Assembly (NCBI RefSeq): GCF_000006565.2
Contig: NC_031469.1
Span: 1,818,583 to 1,882,582, forward strand
From: Toxoplasma gondii ME49
Lineage: Eukaryota; Apicomplexa; Conoidasida; Eucoccidiorida; Sarcocystidae
Length of the DNA: 64,000 nucleotides
Direction: 5' to 3'
Numbering within the stretch: the stretch's first letter is position 1; every line of letters starts with the position of its first letter. The notes under the pieces are model-generated. The model saw only the letters and a program-made list of their open reading frames with translations. It did no database searches and was not told where the DNA came from. Of this stretch, positions 1-12,652 are shown one piece after another. Made by a program: the position numbers and the translations under genes.

Positions 1-13
1 AATACATACATAC

Positions 14-50
<37 letters not shown>

Positions 51-60
51 TGCATATGTG
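1..60. repeat. TA-rich microsatellite at the left edge
   Basis: Alternating TA with interspersed TG/CA steps fills the first 60 bases and runs off the window edge. It resembles the other (TA)n tracts of the window. No coding sense was seen. Confidence 0.9.
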
Positions 61-2060
61 TATGTGTATGCATACGTAGGTATGTACAGACTTTCTGCAC
101 TTGCATATGGCTAGGAGTACATTTGTATAGATGCACGTGAACACTTTGCTTGCATAGGAGAAACGATGGTGAGACGCCCTGAAAAGTATCGACAAGACCA
201 CGAAGAGCCTCAAACGGATAGAGTCACAAAGGACCTGAAGATCTTCAGAAAATAGGACTCCATGGCTGTATGCAACCCAGGAGAGCGACATTTCTGTCTT
301 TTTACGGAAGTTGTTTTTCAGACGCGGCCTGCTCGGATCAGCTGGTGCATCACCGCAAGCCTAGAACGAACGAACATGCTTAAGCGACCGAGTTGAACTC
401 TGCGAGCATCTCAGACACGCTGGAAACTGTGAATGTCATTTTCCTTCATCAGAGGCGCTCTTCATCGACGCTTTATGGTGTATGTTTCGGCGCCTAAACA
501 GTTTTAGTCTGAACAGAAAGCGACAGCTTCTGCAGTGTGCGTCCTTCCCTCTCCACAGAAAGGTGTGTTTGAAACAGGGCTTGGCCTATGTTTTTCATGC
601 CTCTCTCTGCCACGATAGAGCCTCGCATTTTTACACCAACTAGGAGAGAAACTGCGGCGACAGGCAGACGACGAGGAGGCTGACGGGGCCTTTTTCGCTT
701 CTCTGGAACACCTTGAAGAGCACAAGAAAAAATCTGTCTCTGTCTCGCCTTCTTCTTTCCCCACTCCACCCTTTGCACACTCCAGTGGGGAGCTGGGACT
801 TACGCCTCCCGTTTTGTGGCTGCAACAGTCGCTTTTCCGGTGAGTAGACTTTCTGGGTTAAAACTCGAATAAACTCATCTCACTGTTCTCTTCACCCCTG
901 CATATAAAGAAATAGTCTGTCTCGAACGTTCATGTACATATACATACATATGTATACTTATATATATATATATGTGCATGCCGGTACTAATATTTACGTA
1001 TCTGCATTCCTTTATAAACGGGCATGTATACGTAGTTACATATATATGTATATGCACACTAATATATGTATTCCTTTATAAAAAAATGCATGGATGCCTA
1101 TATCCGTGCATCTACCATTATCTGAACATATATGTGCATATACGTTTATGGGAGTATTTACCTTTGTACCTAATTGCGTACGCGTACAGATCCACACATT
1201 TTTGTATGCGTTTACATTAGAATTTGAACATAGTTTTCTTCACGGTTTTTATTGTGTAGATTGAGCGTGGAAGCATGACGTTGGTTACGCTGCTCGAGAG
1301 GGGAAGCATTTAGACACGAAGAACGAAAGCCTCCTTCTCCGTTGATCGTCCTCTCGGCTTACTTCCGTATCCCGGTTTCGGCTTTGTTTGTGAGCATCCA
1401 TCTGTACACACTCAAGGAATTAAGTGTGCAAAGGTTCAGTAAAGCTCTCAAGGTCGGCTTTTCGCCCTGCACTCGACTCTTCGTTTCCGGCACCAAGGAC
1501 GCTGCCCAATTCGCCTTTCTCGCAGTGTTTCCACCGTCACTCTTAGCTCGGTCCTCACAGTGACGGCAGATTCGCGCTGCCGTGTCTCGGTTCACGGTTC
1601 CTCCACATGGCCGGTTTCAGCTGTTTCTTCTCTCCTTTCTTTGCCTCGCACCCGAAGCATCAGAAACGTCTGTAGCCTGTCCCGTTCGAGCGACTGTCGG
1701 ATTTTTCCGAGCGAGGAGAAACCTGTTCAGACATTTCAGGAGGAACGGAACACCTGTACTAAATCTTTTCAGTGGCTGCGGCTCTTTTCAGAAAGCTAAA
1801 AGGTGTCTTCGGGACAGAGATCCTTGACAAGAGTGCGTAGAAACAGATCCGCGATCTGTTTTCGCCATGTCCAACCACAATTCTCGGCGTTCCACTCTTC
1901 CTACGTCCCTTTAGCTTCTGTATTTTATTCCAGGAAACCTGCAGCCTTTTCCAGCGCGTAGGCTGTCGAGACACCGTCCAGAACACCCCTGCTGTGCAGA
2001 AAGCCGTGTTGCCTTTTGAGGACCGTTAGAGAGTAAATCGTTTGTTTCCTGCGAGCTGTG
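61..2060. other. No supported gene; intergenic or 5' region of gene 1
   Basis: No open frame here shows both coding-like third-position bias and usable splice signals. About 905-1150 holds scattered TATA/TGTA microsatellite sequence. The 2 kb lies upstream of the first supported exon of the plus-strand gene, so it probably contains that gene's promoter, 5' UTR and an undetected initiator exon. I could not choose among several weak ATGs, for example near 1275, 1604 and 1867. Confidence 0.5.
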
Positions 2061-2160
2061 ACTTTGCTGTTCCCTCAGAGACCTTTGGCAGCCTTCAGAC
2101 CGAACGCGCAGACGCTTTCTGAGTCTCTCGCACCCTCTGAGCTGCACACATTCGCCGGGG

Positions 2161-5100
2161 GGGTGTTCGCGACAGATTGTCCTCTGCAGAGACACCGAGA
2201 AGTTCTGTTTCGCGCATGGTCTTCGCGTGGAAGCCAAGCCCAGTGCGTCGCGAGCGTCGATTGGTCTCGCCTCCAACGCGCATTCCTCTTCGTTGAGAAA
2301 CTCCAGTGCGTCACTCGCTGCGACTTCCCCAGACACAGACGCTGCCGCTTTCCGTCTTCGAGCTCGCGACTGGGCGTCTGCTGTCTCGAAAGGAGAACGC
2401 GAAGGCGGAGAATCTCGCGGTGTCCGTGCAGACAGCCGGGGTCTGCAGGGGAAGCTGAGGAAAAGTGAAGGTACCAGCCTCGCGGTCTCTACGGAGCATC
2501 GTGAGGAGGGCAGGGACAGCAGGAAGCGAGAGACGTCCGATAAGGACGGGGACAGAAAGAAAGAATGCGACCCAGAGACGAAGGACGATTTCGCAAAGCA
2601 GCTCCGGCAAACGCAGGCGGAAATTGCTGAGAAGTTGACAGAAAATGCTCTGACAGACCCCGACATCGAGACCGTTCTCCTGAACTTCCAGGAACTGAAA
2701 CCTGACGCTGTGGCAGAAGACTTTTTGCGGTACGGTGAGCGCGAGAAAAGCAAAACAAAGATGGAACCCCTCATTTCGTGTTCTTGTGTCTTTGGAAAAC
2801 AAACGGCAGAACGGATCACCTTCGCATTCTTGTGTCTTTTTCTCCACGTGACCCGAGGATTGGATAACGAGAGTCAGAGCTCAGCGATGACAACAGACTG
2901 GACGCCTGATGCTTTAGCGTAAATGCGAGGGATGAGCCAGAGAGGGAGGAGCCAGAGAGGGAGAAGAAGCACGGAGACCGGACTGAAAAGTCGAAGATCC
3001 AGAGAAGGAGACGGAAAGGCAAAACACACAGGAAAAAGAAAGGGGAGAAGGAAATACATGGAAGTCGCAGGAATCCAGCAGTGGCAAAGAGGCAACATGT
3101 GAGGCGTCTCGTGGAGAGCGACATGAGGCACGCAACGACCCAAGAAGAGGTCTCTTAACGACAAGAGTCTGTCTACCTTTGTTCACATGTGCCTGTTTAT
3201 CTCCACTCTGTTCTCGCAGATTCCTCGCTGGCGTCTTCGAATTTGTTCGATTCCTTTTCGTCTCTGAACCCTAAGACTCTTGCGATTTCTTCCTCACTGT
3301 CTTTCTCTTCTCTCCTTCCCTTTCTGGCTCACCTTCTTCGTGACTGCTGTTTTTTCCCATTTCTCTAGCCTCGTCTCTTCTCGGGTCTTCGCCTTGCTCG
3401 GCTTTCAAGTGAAGTGTATCCAAGGATGGGGCATCCATGCATGTTGGAACCCTCGCACCTTTGAAAACAGTGTCCATCATCTTTACGCTACACCAGCAGA
3501 CAAACAAGCAGGAACTAGAGCCGTAAAAACGCGAGTGGGGAAGTGTACGTTAAGCGCAGAAAGTCGAGCGTTGTCCGGGGCCGTCCGGAGAAAAGACGTT
3601 GGAAAAAAATGTCAGATCTCGTGTGCTCAGAGATCTCCGTCTCGCCCTCCGACACCTTCTCTCCACATCACGGCGCGAAGATCTCTGGGCGGTCGCTGCC
3701 GTGGAAAGTCTCGTCAAAGGCCTCCTCCTCACTCTTGACCGGGAGATCGCGGCGCATCAACAGTGAGGCCGCTTTCCGTCCTTCCTGAAGAAGTGCAGAA
3801 CCTGTGGCGACTAAAGAGAGAAAGACAGAAATGCAGAAAACAAACCCCCCATACAACACAAATCCCGGTGCCTCTTTCTTCCCATCCGTCGATGTCTTTC
3901 TATTGCCCCAGGAACACCAAATACATATACATTGATAAACTTACAAAGACATATAAAGCTATTTATAAATATAAATGTATACATTTACATATGTACCTAT
4001 TCTCTCAGCTAAGTTTCGGATGAAACACTAGACTGTGTTGCGTACACCCGCGTAGTAGTGTGTTAGCCAGGCTTTCCGAAATATGCAGCATTCTCTTGGA
4101 GTTGTTGGAGTGAGAGAAGTCCTAGGTGCTATAATCGCTGTGTGTATTTCGCTTCAGCTGTTCCAAAGGAAAGACATAATTTTTTCAAGCTGCTCTGGAA
4201 GACTTCTTTTTCCTCGTCTCTCCTGTCTGTTGTCAGCTACATCCATCAACTGGAATACCTCGTTGTCTCGCATCAAAGTCGAGAAGCCGAGCTGCTGTCC
4301 GTACAGCGGAGGAATCAGGAGCTACAGTGTCTATTCGATTCGGTTAAGCGACTGAAGCAAGAAGAAAAGACGAAGCACGAACACGAGCAAGCCGCCCTCA
4401 GACAGCAAATTGAAAAACTTGTCAACGAAATCAACAGACTCACTCCAAACGAGGAAGTGCGAACTCCCCACCTTGGTTCCTCTACATTCTCTGCTGCCTG
4501 TGGTGCCCTCTTTGTGACACCCTTTCTCTCCTTGTGATCCCCTTTCCTTCCTTGTGACACCGGTTTTTCTTCGTCACCTTCTCGCTCTTGACATCTTCAC
4601 ATCGAGAGATGCAGTTGCTGATCGCTTGAAGAAGAACACAGACGCATTTTTGCCTCTTTAGTTTCCTTCGATCTCTCGCGTTTGTTTTTCTCGCCACACC
4701 TTCCCTGCTTCCATCTGAGCGTCGACACTGAACCTGCAACTTGCAACGGCCTTTCCACTTTCTCAGAGTCGAACGAACCTCTGGAAGATGATTGGCGCAG
4801 ACTACCATCCACTTTTGCGGCTTCAGCGTCAGACTGGAGAAGAAACGCCGCTTCCTTGAACGCGTGACGCCTTCGGGTGTCGGTGCTTGTCTCACTTTTT
4901 ACGAGTTGCAGAAATCGATTTCAGATTCACTCTTCGAATTTTGTTGATGCGCCTGTGGTTCTCGATTCAAAGGCACTGAATCCGTGCCTGCCGAAGTCTT
5001 CAATTTTTTGTCTCACTGATGTTTAGGGGAACCTTCCACACTCAGAGAACTTCACGCTTGACTTTTCAGACTCCCTGCTCCTCCGCGGACGCAGGACAGA

Positions 5101-8100
5101 CAACAACCCCGTTCGTTAGGAAGCGTGGGATTCATCGGTGACACTGTTTGCTTTCGCTTTGCTCTCGTTCGGATCTCTTCTAGGTCGTAGAGAGGACGAG
5201 GGACCTGATGGCCGATGTCGAAGAAGTCCTGGAGACTCACAGCTCTGAATGCATGCATCAACAAGGCCTCTTGCAGGGTCTGTCACACACCCTGGCGTCG
5301 CTGGTTGTCGGAAAAGGAGAGTCGGTCGCGACCCTGAGAGACAAACGCGCAGGTCGAGTAGTCGAGCTAGCCAACGGGGAACTGGAATTTCGGTAGGAAC
5401 GCAAGCTCGAAAAGACACCGGAGAACAGAGAAATAGGCACAAGCAGAGAAGGAGCATTCGCCATAGATGCCAGGAGGAAGCTCGAGAAAAGGAAGAGGAA
5501 AGACTCGCCTGAAAAAGTGAAAACCCCACAAAGAGACCAGAGGAAGGATCAGCGAAAGCGTTTCGAAACACATATCTCTGTCGTTTGTCCTGCTCACCGG
5601 CGCGCAACGCCGAGAGTTGAAGACCAGAAGCGCGTTGAGCTTCGACTAGTTCACGGAAAAGGCAGAGAGGAAGATCCTAGGGGAAAAGAAAGACAGAAGC
5701 GACAGTCGGCAAGGCACACTGTGGGGAAGGAGACACGAAGCGAACAGAGACAAATCGACGCTTTCTGCCGCCTCTTCTCAAATGCCCCGGTCTAAACGAG
5801 AAGCGGACCACACACATGTCGCTCTCGCCGCGGCTCCAGATACACCATTTCTCAGCAGGTCTGGACACCCAGTGAACTGTGTTTGCTTATTGAGAAGAAA
5901 CAAACGAGACGGTCGGTTGCATGGAGAGCAATCGGAAAGCATCTGTAGCTAGACTCCATGTTCCCTATAAAAAAAATGCTTTAAACCTTGGACAAACCGC
6001 CTCTCTCTCCAGACTCAAGCAAAGCCTGACGTGAACGCCACCAAAACCTACGCGTCTGACCCCTCGCACAAAGCACACACCGGAGATTCCTTTTCTTCCT
6101 TTTTTACTTTGCGTCTTCCTGGCGCTCGACGCGATCTAAGTCGTCTCTGCTGTGAGAAGGCCGAAGCGCAAAGAGCCGGGGGGCACCCCGATCTACGGCA
6201 ACACTGGCAAAAAAAACAGAAGGGAGAAGGAGGAGTGTTTCGCAATCTGCGAGCGGACAGTTTGTGGGAGAAGCGAAGGCCTGCATCCACGCATCGGACA
6301 GTTTGCCTTTCTTTTCCATCTCCTCTTCAGAGTCTGCGACATGGCAGACGCAGAGGCTTCTGTACACGAGGAAGACCTCGGCTGTCCCGACGCCTCGGCG
6401 CCTGTCAAACTCCGGTGGAAGTTTCTGCGGCGGCTTTTTCTCAAATACCGCGCTGCAGATCTTGTAGGCTCCAGAGATGCAGATGCGTCTCTCTCGTACA
6501 CGAGGAAGAAAGTGGAAGGGGACAGGCGCGATAAAAAAGCAACTCCGGTCCCGGAACGAGCGCAGGGTTGACACACACCCTAGCACACAGACATGAAGAC
6601 ACTGGAAGCACACAAGGGGGATACGCAGACTGGGAGACAAAGGCGATTCAGCTAGAGGAACGTAAAGAAGCGCTCTGCTCAAAGAAACATAGCGTTGTGC
6701 GGCACCCTCCTTCATTTTGATCTTTTTCTCTCTCGTCTATCACATGTTTCGAGGAAATCACAGAGCCAAAAGTAGTCGTTACCTTGTCATGATCTCTGGG
6801 AGGACTGCCTCCCTTGACCTGAGTCGCACTGGTCCGTTCTTTTCCGATCTTCAGGCTTCCGTTTCCCTCCCGGATCTGCTGCGCCACATAGAGCGAATCT
6901 ACGATTTCAAAACCTCCCAGGAATTCGCTTTCGCTCCTGCTTCGGAGCCCCATTCTGCCGTTTCTCGCGAAGGCAAAATCGTTTCCTCGCGGTCGCCCCC
7001 TTCTCTGCTAGATGCCTGGCGAGAGTTTGAAGTCGAGGAATTTGGCCTCGTGTCCCAGGCGGAGAAGAAAATCGCTCGAGTCCTCTCTGCTCTCTCCAAG
7101 CTGATGCACCAAGCCGGAGAAAACACAGATCACATACACACCGAGCTCCAATTGTTTGTCAGGTACAGACGCAGCAAGACAAACAGAAGAAGAAACCGAA
7201 AGGACAACCCCATGTGCTCCTATTCTGTCAAGACACACCGGCGGTCCACAACCAACGCTTAGCATGTACTCATTGATACGAATATATGCATATATATATA
7301 TATGTATATCTATATCTATATATATCTATATATATATATATATATGTATATCTGTGTATGAATATATATTTGTGCATGAATGTATGCTGATGTATATGGA
7401 GGCCTTTGTATGTCGATGAATATTGGTCGTGTTTTCTTGAGTTCGGTCCCCACACTTGTGGTGTCTCGCGTCGCGGATTCTCTCTCTCTCTCGTTGTTTG
7501 GATGGTTTCGAGTTAAGAGCGCGTTCGTGTGCATTTTCTGTCGCGTTCGCCACATGCCTGCCGCTGTGCATGTCTTGTGCGCTCTGCCCAGATTTTTAGG
7601 TTTTTGCGAGCTGTCGTCTTACTATCCCCCTCCCGTTCTCAGCGTCTTTCTGTTTGTGCGTCAGCAGTGCAGTCGCTGGAGAAAAGAGAAAGTTAACTCG
7701 CTCTCTGTTCTGCGTCGCGCCCGCCAGCAGCAAAAAGAGAGAAACAAGCAACTGGAACTCGAGCAAGAGAAACTTCTGCAAGAGGTGATGAAGGAGAAAC
7801 GCCTTGAGATCTGGGGGAAACAGCAGCTCGGGACCGACAGCAGGGTCGCGTCTCCTGCTGCTTCGCTCTTCACACCAGACTCCGTCGGCAAACGCGTTGG
7901 AGGTCAGGCAGTCCGCGAGTCGAAAAAGTCAACGGACAGACCTGCCTCTTCCCTGCCTTCCTTCCTCTCGCACCCCGCGTCTCCGCAGAGAAAATCTTCC
8001 TTCTCTTCTTCTTCTTCTTCCTCTTCTTCTGCTTCTTCCTCCTCTTCCTCGTCTTCTTCTGCCGCTTTCCCCGATGATTTTCCTGGGCAGGACGCAGCTC

Positions 8101-11100
8101 GTGTGGAGGCGATGCGCGAATTGAGAGACGCGACAGCAAACGCGCGAGAGGACGAAGATCTGCGGCCGCCTCCGCAGCACCTGGTTGCCGCCTCTGTGGG
8201 GTTTGCAGCGGCTGTCGAAGGCCTCAGGGGCCTTCCTGCGCGCGGCTGGGATCCTTTGCTGGACGCGCTGTGCATGCGAATCGTTTTGTGGCACCCGTCT
8301 GCTTCGCCTCGAACTCGCAGCCGCGAAGACAAGGAGACGCAGGAAGAAGAAGCAGAAGAACTGGCACACCTGGAGGAAAGTGAGAGGGACTTGGAGGAAG
8401 TTGGGGGTGGAGAGACGGCGACGCTCGGCGAGAGGAAAAAGCACCTTCTTCTCGAGTTCCTGCGAGAGAAATTCGTCAACGACTTTCCCGCGGGTCTCGA
8501 ACAAAAGCGCAAGGAGGCGAAACTCGCACGAAAACGAAGGAAACCTGAGGAGACAGTTCCCCTCCAGCTGTCGCATGCAGAAGTCGAAATGGTAGGCGGA
8601 GAAATCGACAAAGAATGGTGGATTCTTCAACTCCGAGTGCTCCACATCTGCAGGGCGCTTGGATGCAGAACAGGATGCGAGTGACGAAAGACCGACGCCC
8701 CGCTGTCTCGCGGGTGCTATCCGGCAACTCCAGCGCATTCGTCTGATGCACAGTCATGGAAAAGGAGCTGAGTCTGTCAAGAGGAGTTCGCCAGTGATTG
8801 TTTAGGATCGTCGACTTGTTAAAATTTGGAGGACAGTCGGACCTTTCTCCTGGCACTAAATCTACGCAGTGTTGACCTGGACCAGAAACTCAGTCTGATT
8901 TAGGATCAATACAGCTTCGAGTTTTCCTCCTGTTGGTGTGTGAGGGCGTAGGTGTTAATTCGGTCAGGCTTGCTTTTGCCGTCAGAAGCGTGGAAAAAGC
9001 TTCTCGATCCTTGTCTCGAGGGAAGTGTGACTCTGTCCGACTGCGTCCTCTCGACGAAATGTGAAGACTCGCCTCCCTCCCCTCTCGAGGACGGTGAGGA
9101 AACAGCACCTCAAAGAAAAAAGGAGCAACTCGGCAGGGGAAAAAAGAAAGCAAGATGGAACGCTCAACAGCGACATACGAATCGCGACACGGAAGAAGAG
9201 AGTAAACGTTCTCTACATTCATCATGAGACTGGATTCTCGCGTTTTTGTCGGTCAACGCGATCGTTCTAAAAAATCCAGAGGCGCTCAGGAGATACACAT
9301 CTCACATAGGTCAGGACTGAAACCTTTTCGAAACGATGGACGGGAAGTACCGTGCTGCAGATGACACGGAAACGACTGCCTTTGTCTCTTGGAGTTTCCA
9401 AAGATGCGCGAAATGTTTCTTCGCCTCACAGTTCCACGTCAATCGGCAAGTTCTTCTTCTTGATTCAAATGCGAATTCCTGTCGTCAGCGTATCTGCCGG
9501 TAACGGCGCTGCTGAAGTCGGTCGTCGACGCATACGTCGCCGAGTTTCAGTGAGAAAAGACCGACCGGGGAGAAGAAGATAACGATAAGAGAACAAAGAA
9601 GAACGAAAAGAGAAGACAGGAAGAACAAGAAAAGAACGAGAAGGCGGTGGAAGCCAGATGAGAGGAAGAGAGGAGAAGAGGGCTGGGGGCAAAAGAGTGA
9701 AGAATGAATCGAAAAAAAGGGAAGCCGAGGGATGAAGAAACGCTGAAACTCGTTCAGAAGAAACCTCACAAAGCACTTTGACTCTCAGCTGCTTTACCTT
9801 GCTCTGTTTTTCGAGCATTCCCTGTCTCGACCTCGACTCCTTTGTCTCATCCGCGTCTGGGGAGTAGAGATCCTGCGAGTTGGGTTGCAGCTTTGCGTCG
9901 TCAATGCCTTTGCTGCCGAGATCTCTAGCTTCCGCTGTCTTTCCAGAGATCCGTCAAGGCGGTAGTTTGTGGAAAAGTAAAAAGACAGGAACGCCAGGTA
10001 TCACTGCGACACAGAAAACCGAGGTAAAGGACTTTCGACTTCTCGACACAACGTCGAATCTTAGAAACTGTTTCGTCTGCTTTTCTCTGTTTCACTCGCC
10101 TCGCTGTACAGAGAAAGCATGGTCACTCCAACAAGTCGCTTTCGGCAGGCGGTGACAGCCAAAGGCAATTCAGTTTTCTCTCGAGCTGAATTTCGTCATG
10201 TCCTCAAAACAATCGATGCCGGGGTAAGGTTTTCGCGACTTTTCATCCCAGAACTGGCGCTTCGCATGATGAAACTCTGTCTAGGGAACTGCGCGTTCAC
10301 TGACGACAAGACGTTTTCTCAACCTCGTGAACTCTGCGTCCTTACTACTACTACGGCCCATGGTCTCTGAACTGGGAAGCTGTGTGCGCCTCTCAGTGAG
10401 AACAGTGCTTCGCCTCCTCGGCAGACGACTCCTGTGTTCAGTTCCAGGACTCTGCGGCCAACCACGGGGACTCTGAAGCAAGCTACAGTTTGTCCAGAAG
10501 TTGCGAAATACGGAGAACTCCAGTCACACACTTCACAAGGATGCTTGCTACGTCTTCTCACGGATCTCCACAGCCATCCAGAGTGTCTGTGTCGATTCAG
10601 AGCGGATGCTGGCCAAAATCGCGCCCGCGTCCTCTCGAAATTTGTGCCTGACGAAGTATGGCTCTGAAATGTCTGGCCTCCTTGCATGTTTTCTTCTGCC
10701 TCTCTCTCTCGTCCCCGTTCTGTTCTTTTCACGCAGAGTTCTCTGCATCGATTGTTCTCTTTGCACGTCTCTCCACTGCCCTCTCTCTTGTTTGTTGCCT
10801 TTCCACGTTTCGTAATTCACTTTACCCTTTCGTTTTTCCCTGCTTCTCCCTCTCTCTCTCTCGCCTTTCTTCGCTCGTTTGTGTTTCTGCATGTCTTTCG
10901 TCTCCTTCATTTCCTCTCCATTCTTCGTCCCTCTGTCCCTTCCTTTTTCCGTATCTTCGGTACTAGGTGACAGTGGAGGCGACGAACGCACTCTTCAAGC
11001 AGTGTCAGAGACTGCGGAGCGCATGCACCGTCGATGCGCAAGTCTCGAGTTTGGAGTCACGCGACTTTCTGGACTTCTGCCCGGATGCAATTCCTGAAAG

Positions 11101-11584
11101 TGTCTTTTTCGCAGCGGCCTTCTCCCTGGGTCATTTCTTCGCCCCTGCGCTGGCCGTCAAAGGTCTCGCCGTCAAGAGTCTCATGAGTGTGCGCGAGGTG
11201 AGGAGGAGAGGCCATGGCAAAACTCACCCGTTTGAAAAGACACTCGCCGCAACGACGGGGTGGGCGTCACGAGCTGTCCCCGTTTCAGCCTGCGAAAAAA
11301 AAGGTCTCTGTCGCGATTCTCCAGACAGAAAAAGACCTTATGGCCCTCGACAGACGCCGGTTTCACCCGGTGTATATACAGTTGCTGGCGGACGCGAGCG
11401 GCGGTCCGGAGCTCGCGGGCCTGCATCAGAAACGTCGGCCGATCTGCCTCGCGAGTTCCGCTTCACTTCGCGTTTCCTTTTTCAGGTTCTTGCTGCGCCA
11501 GTGAAGAAAAAACGAGGGGGACGGGGAGGAAGAGGCAGTCGACCAACAACGGCAAAGCAGAGACGTGGTGCAGTGCGCGGGTGA
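2161..11584 (+). CDS. Large multi-exon coiled-coil protein of unknown function
   Basis: I do not recognise this protein. Exons that join in phase are about 2161-2734 (upstream limit uncertain), 3560-3762, 4237-4456, 5184-5392, 6331-6463, 6855-7162, 7673-8591, 8952-9060, 9489-9549, 10112-10223, 10285-10395, 10524-10655 (tentative), 10967-11197 and 11486-11584. A further exon beginning at 3220 is likely, but its end is unclear. The total is roughly 1,100 residues. The start is a charged, Ser-rich stretch followed by a helical segment ending around AEDFLR. Next come long amphipathic coiled-coil helices (RREAELL-type repeats at 4.3 kb, a block ending VVELANGELEF at 5.4 kb, an AWREFEVEEFG helix at 7.0 kb). 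The 7673-8591 exon opens with a Lys/Arg/Gln/Glu-rich helix (RWRKEKVNSL) and then carries a polyserine tract. The C-terminus is Lys/Arg/Gly-rich (KKKRGGRGGRG). The layout suggests a structural or scaffold protein; a loose resemblance to CCDC112/CCDC148-type proteins is only an impression. It converges on CCT7. Confidence 0.6.
7270..7350. repeat. (TA)n microsatellite in an intron of gene 1
   Basis: TATATATA and TATCTATA steps lie inside the intron between exons 6855-7162 and 7673-8591. They are outside any coding frame used by the gene. Confidence 0.85.
7997..8065 (+). repeat. Polyserine-coding TCT/TCC repeat in gene 1
   Basis: Runs of TCT, TCC and TCG within the 7673-8591 exon encode about 20 serines broken by Phe and Ala. 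The tract lies between the charged helix at the start of the exon and a Glu-rich helical part at its end, so it looks like a flexible linker. Because codons are mixed, it is partly protected from slippage. Confidence 0.8.
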
Positions 11585-12652
11585 GAGGCGACTCACCGGT
11601 TTCCGAGACATATTTCTTCTGGACTGAAAGACATGAATCCCTCCAGAGTGAGGAGAGAAGGCTCGAATGCAAGAGACATCCATCGGAGAGAAACATTTTG
11701 CCTCGGCTTTGTGCAAAGACTCAGGGAAACAAACGCCCGCGCCTCAAAGTAAAGCCACACACAGTGGGACTGTGCAGAGGACTTTCACTGGATCTGTCTG
11801 TGAAGCGGGTGGAGATTTTTCGTGGAGACAAAAGGACGTGCCTGTGCAGAGCTCCGTGTGCGAGTTGGCTGCCGCTTGTGTGGAGAATGCAATCCACGAA
11901 CGCCCCTCTTCTCCGTATACAGCATCAAGAGAGAAGAGAAGAAAAGAAGAGCGAAAAGAGAGGGGGGCGAGGAAAGAGAAGGAAGACGGGGGAAGAAAGA
12001 GGAGAGCAGAAAGAAGAGAAACTCGAGAGGAAGAAGAGTCGTAGAAGAAGAGGAGAAGGGGAAAGCAAGATGAGAGAAGTGATAAGAGGAACTCGAGAGG
12101 AAGAATGGTTACAGAAAGAGGAGAAAGTGCAGTGATGACAGCGGGGACGAGGACAAGACAAGACTCAGGGTGCGGCATTCGTCAGAACGGGCGCCTCGGA
12201 AAGAGAAAGACTTGACTCAAAGAGGCACAAAGAAAACACGAGGAAGTCGACGCATGTGGAAAGGAAAAACGAACTGCGCTCCACAGCAAACCAAGCTGTC
12301 ACGAAAAACTGTGAGACCGAAAAAGACAAGAAAAAAGAATTCAAACCAAGAACGAAACAACACACAGAAACGCGCACACTTACATCTCTCCCCCCAAAAC
12401 AACTCCCATACTCCAGTCCAACATCTACTGCCAAACTCGAGCACATTCATATATACACCCATACATATACAAATATACATATATATCCATATACGCATGC
12501 ACGTACATACACATATATATACATATATATGTATATATATGTATATATGTATGTGAAACAGTTTGTAGAGATGCGGATACAGCAAGGAGTGGTGAGGTCG
12601 ACTGCAGGATGCACAGGTCTGCGGGATCTCTGGTTTGGACTTTGTGCGCGCT
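11585..12652. other. Convergent intergenic spacer between gene 1 and CCT7
   Basis: This holds the 3' ends of two converging genes. About 11.93-12.15 kb is a purine-rich (GAA/GAG) stretch on the plus strand, open in several frames by composition. About 12.44-12.56 kb is a TA/CA microsatellite. No further gene was supported. Confidence 0.6.

Noticed and set aside
1911..2819. 302-codon minus-strand frame opposite gene 1
   Set aside because: It mirrors the plus-strand exon, whose third positions carry the coding bias. It is Ser/Arg/Phe-rich in the way antisense shadows of G/C3-rich exons are.
4767..4868. Candidate gene 1 exon with DYHPLLRLQRQTGEETPLP
   Set aside because: It has a good acceptor but no in-phase donor before its stop. 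Exons 4237-4456 and 5184-5392 join in phase without it.
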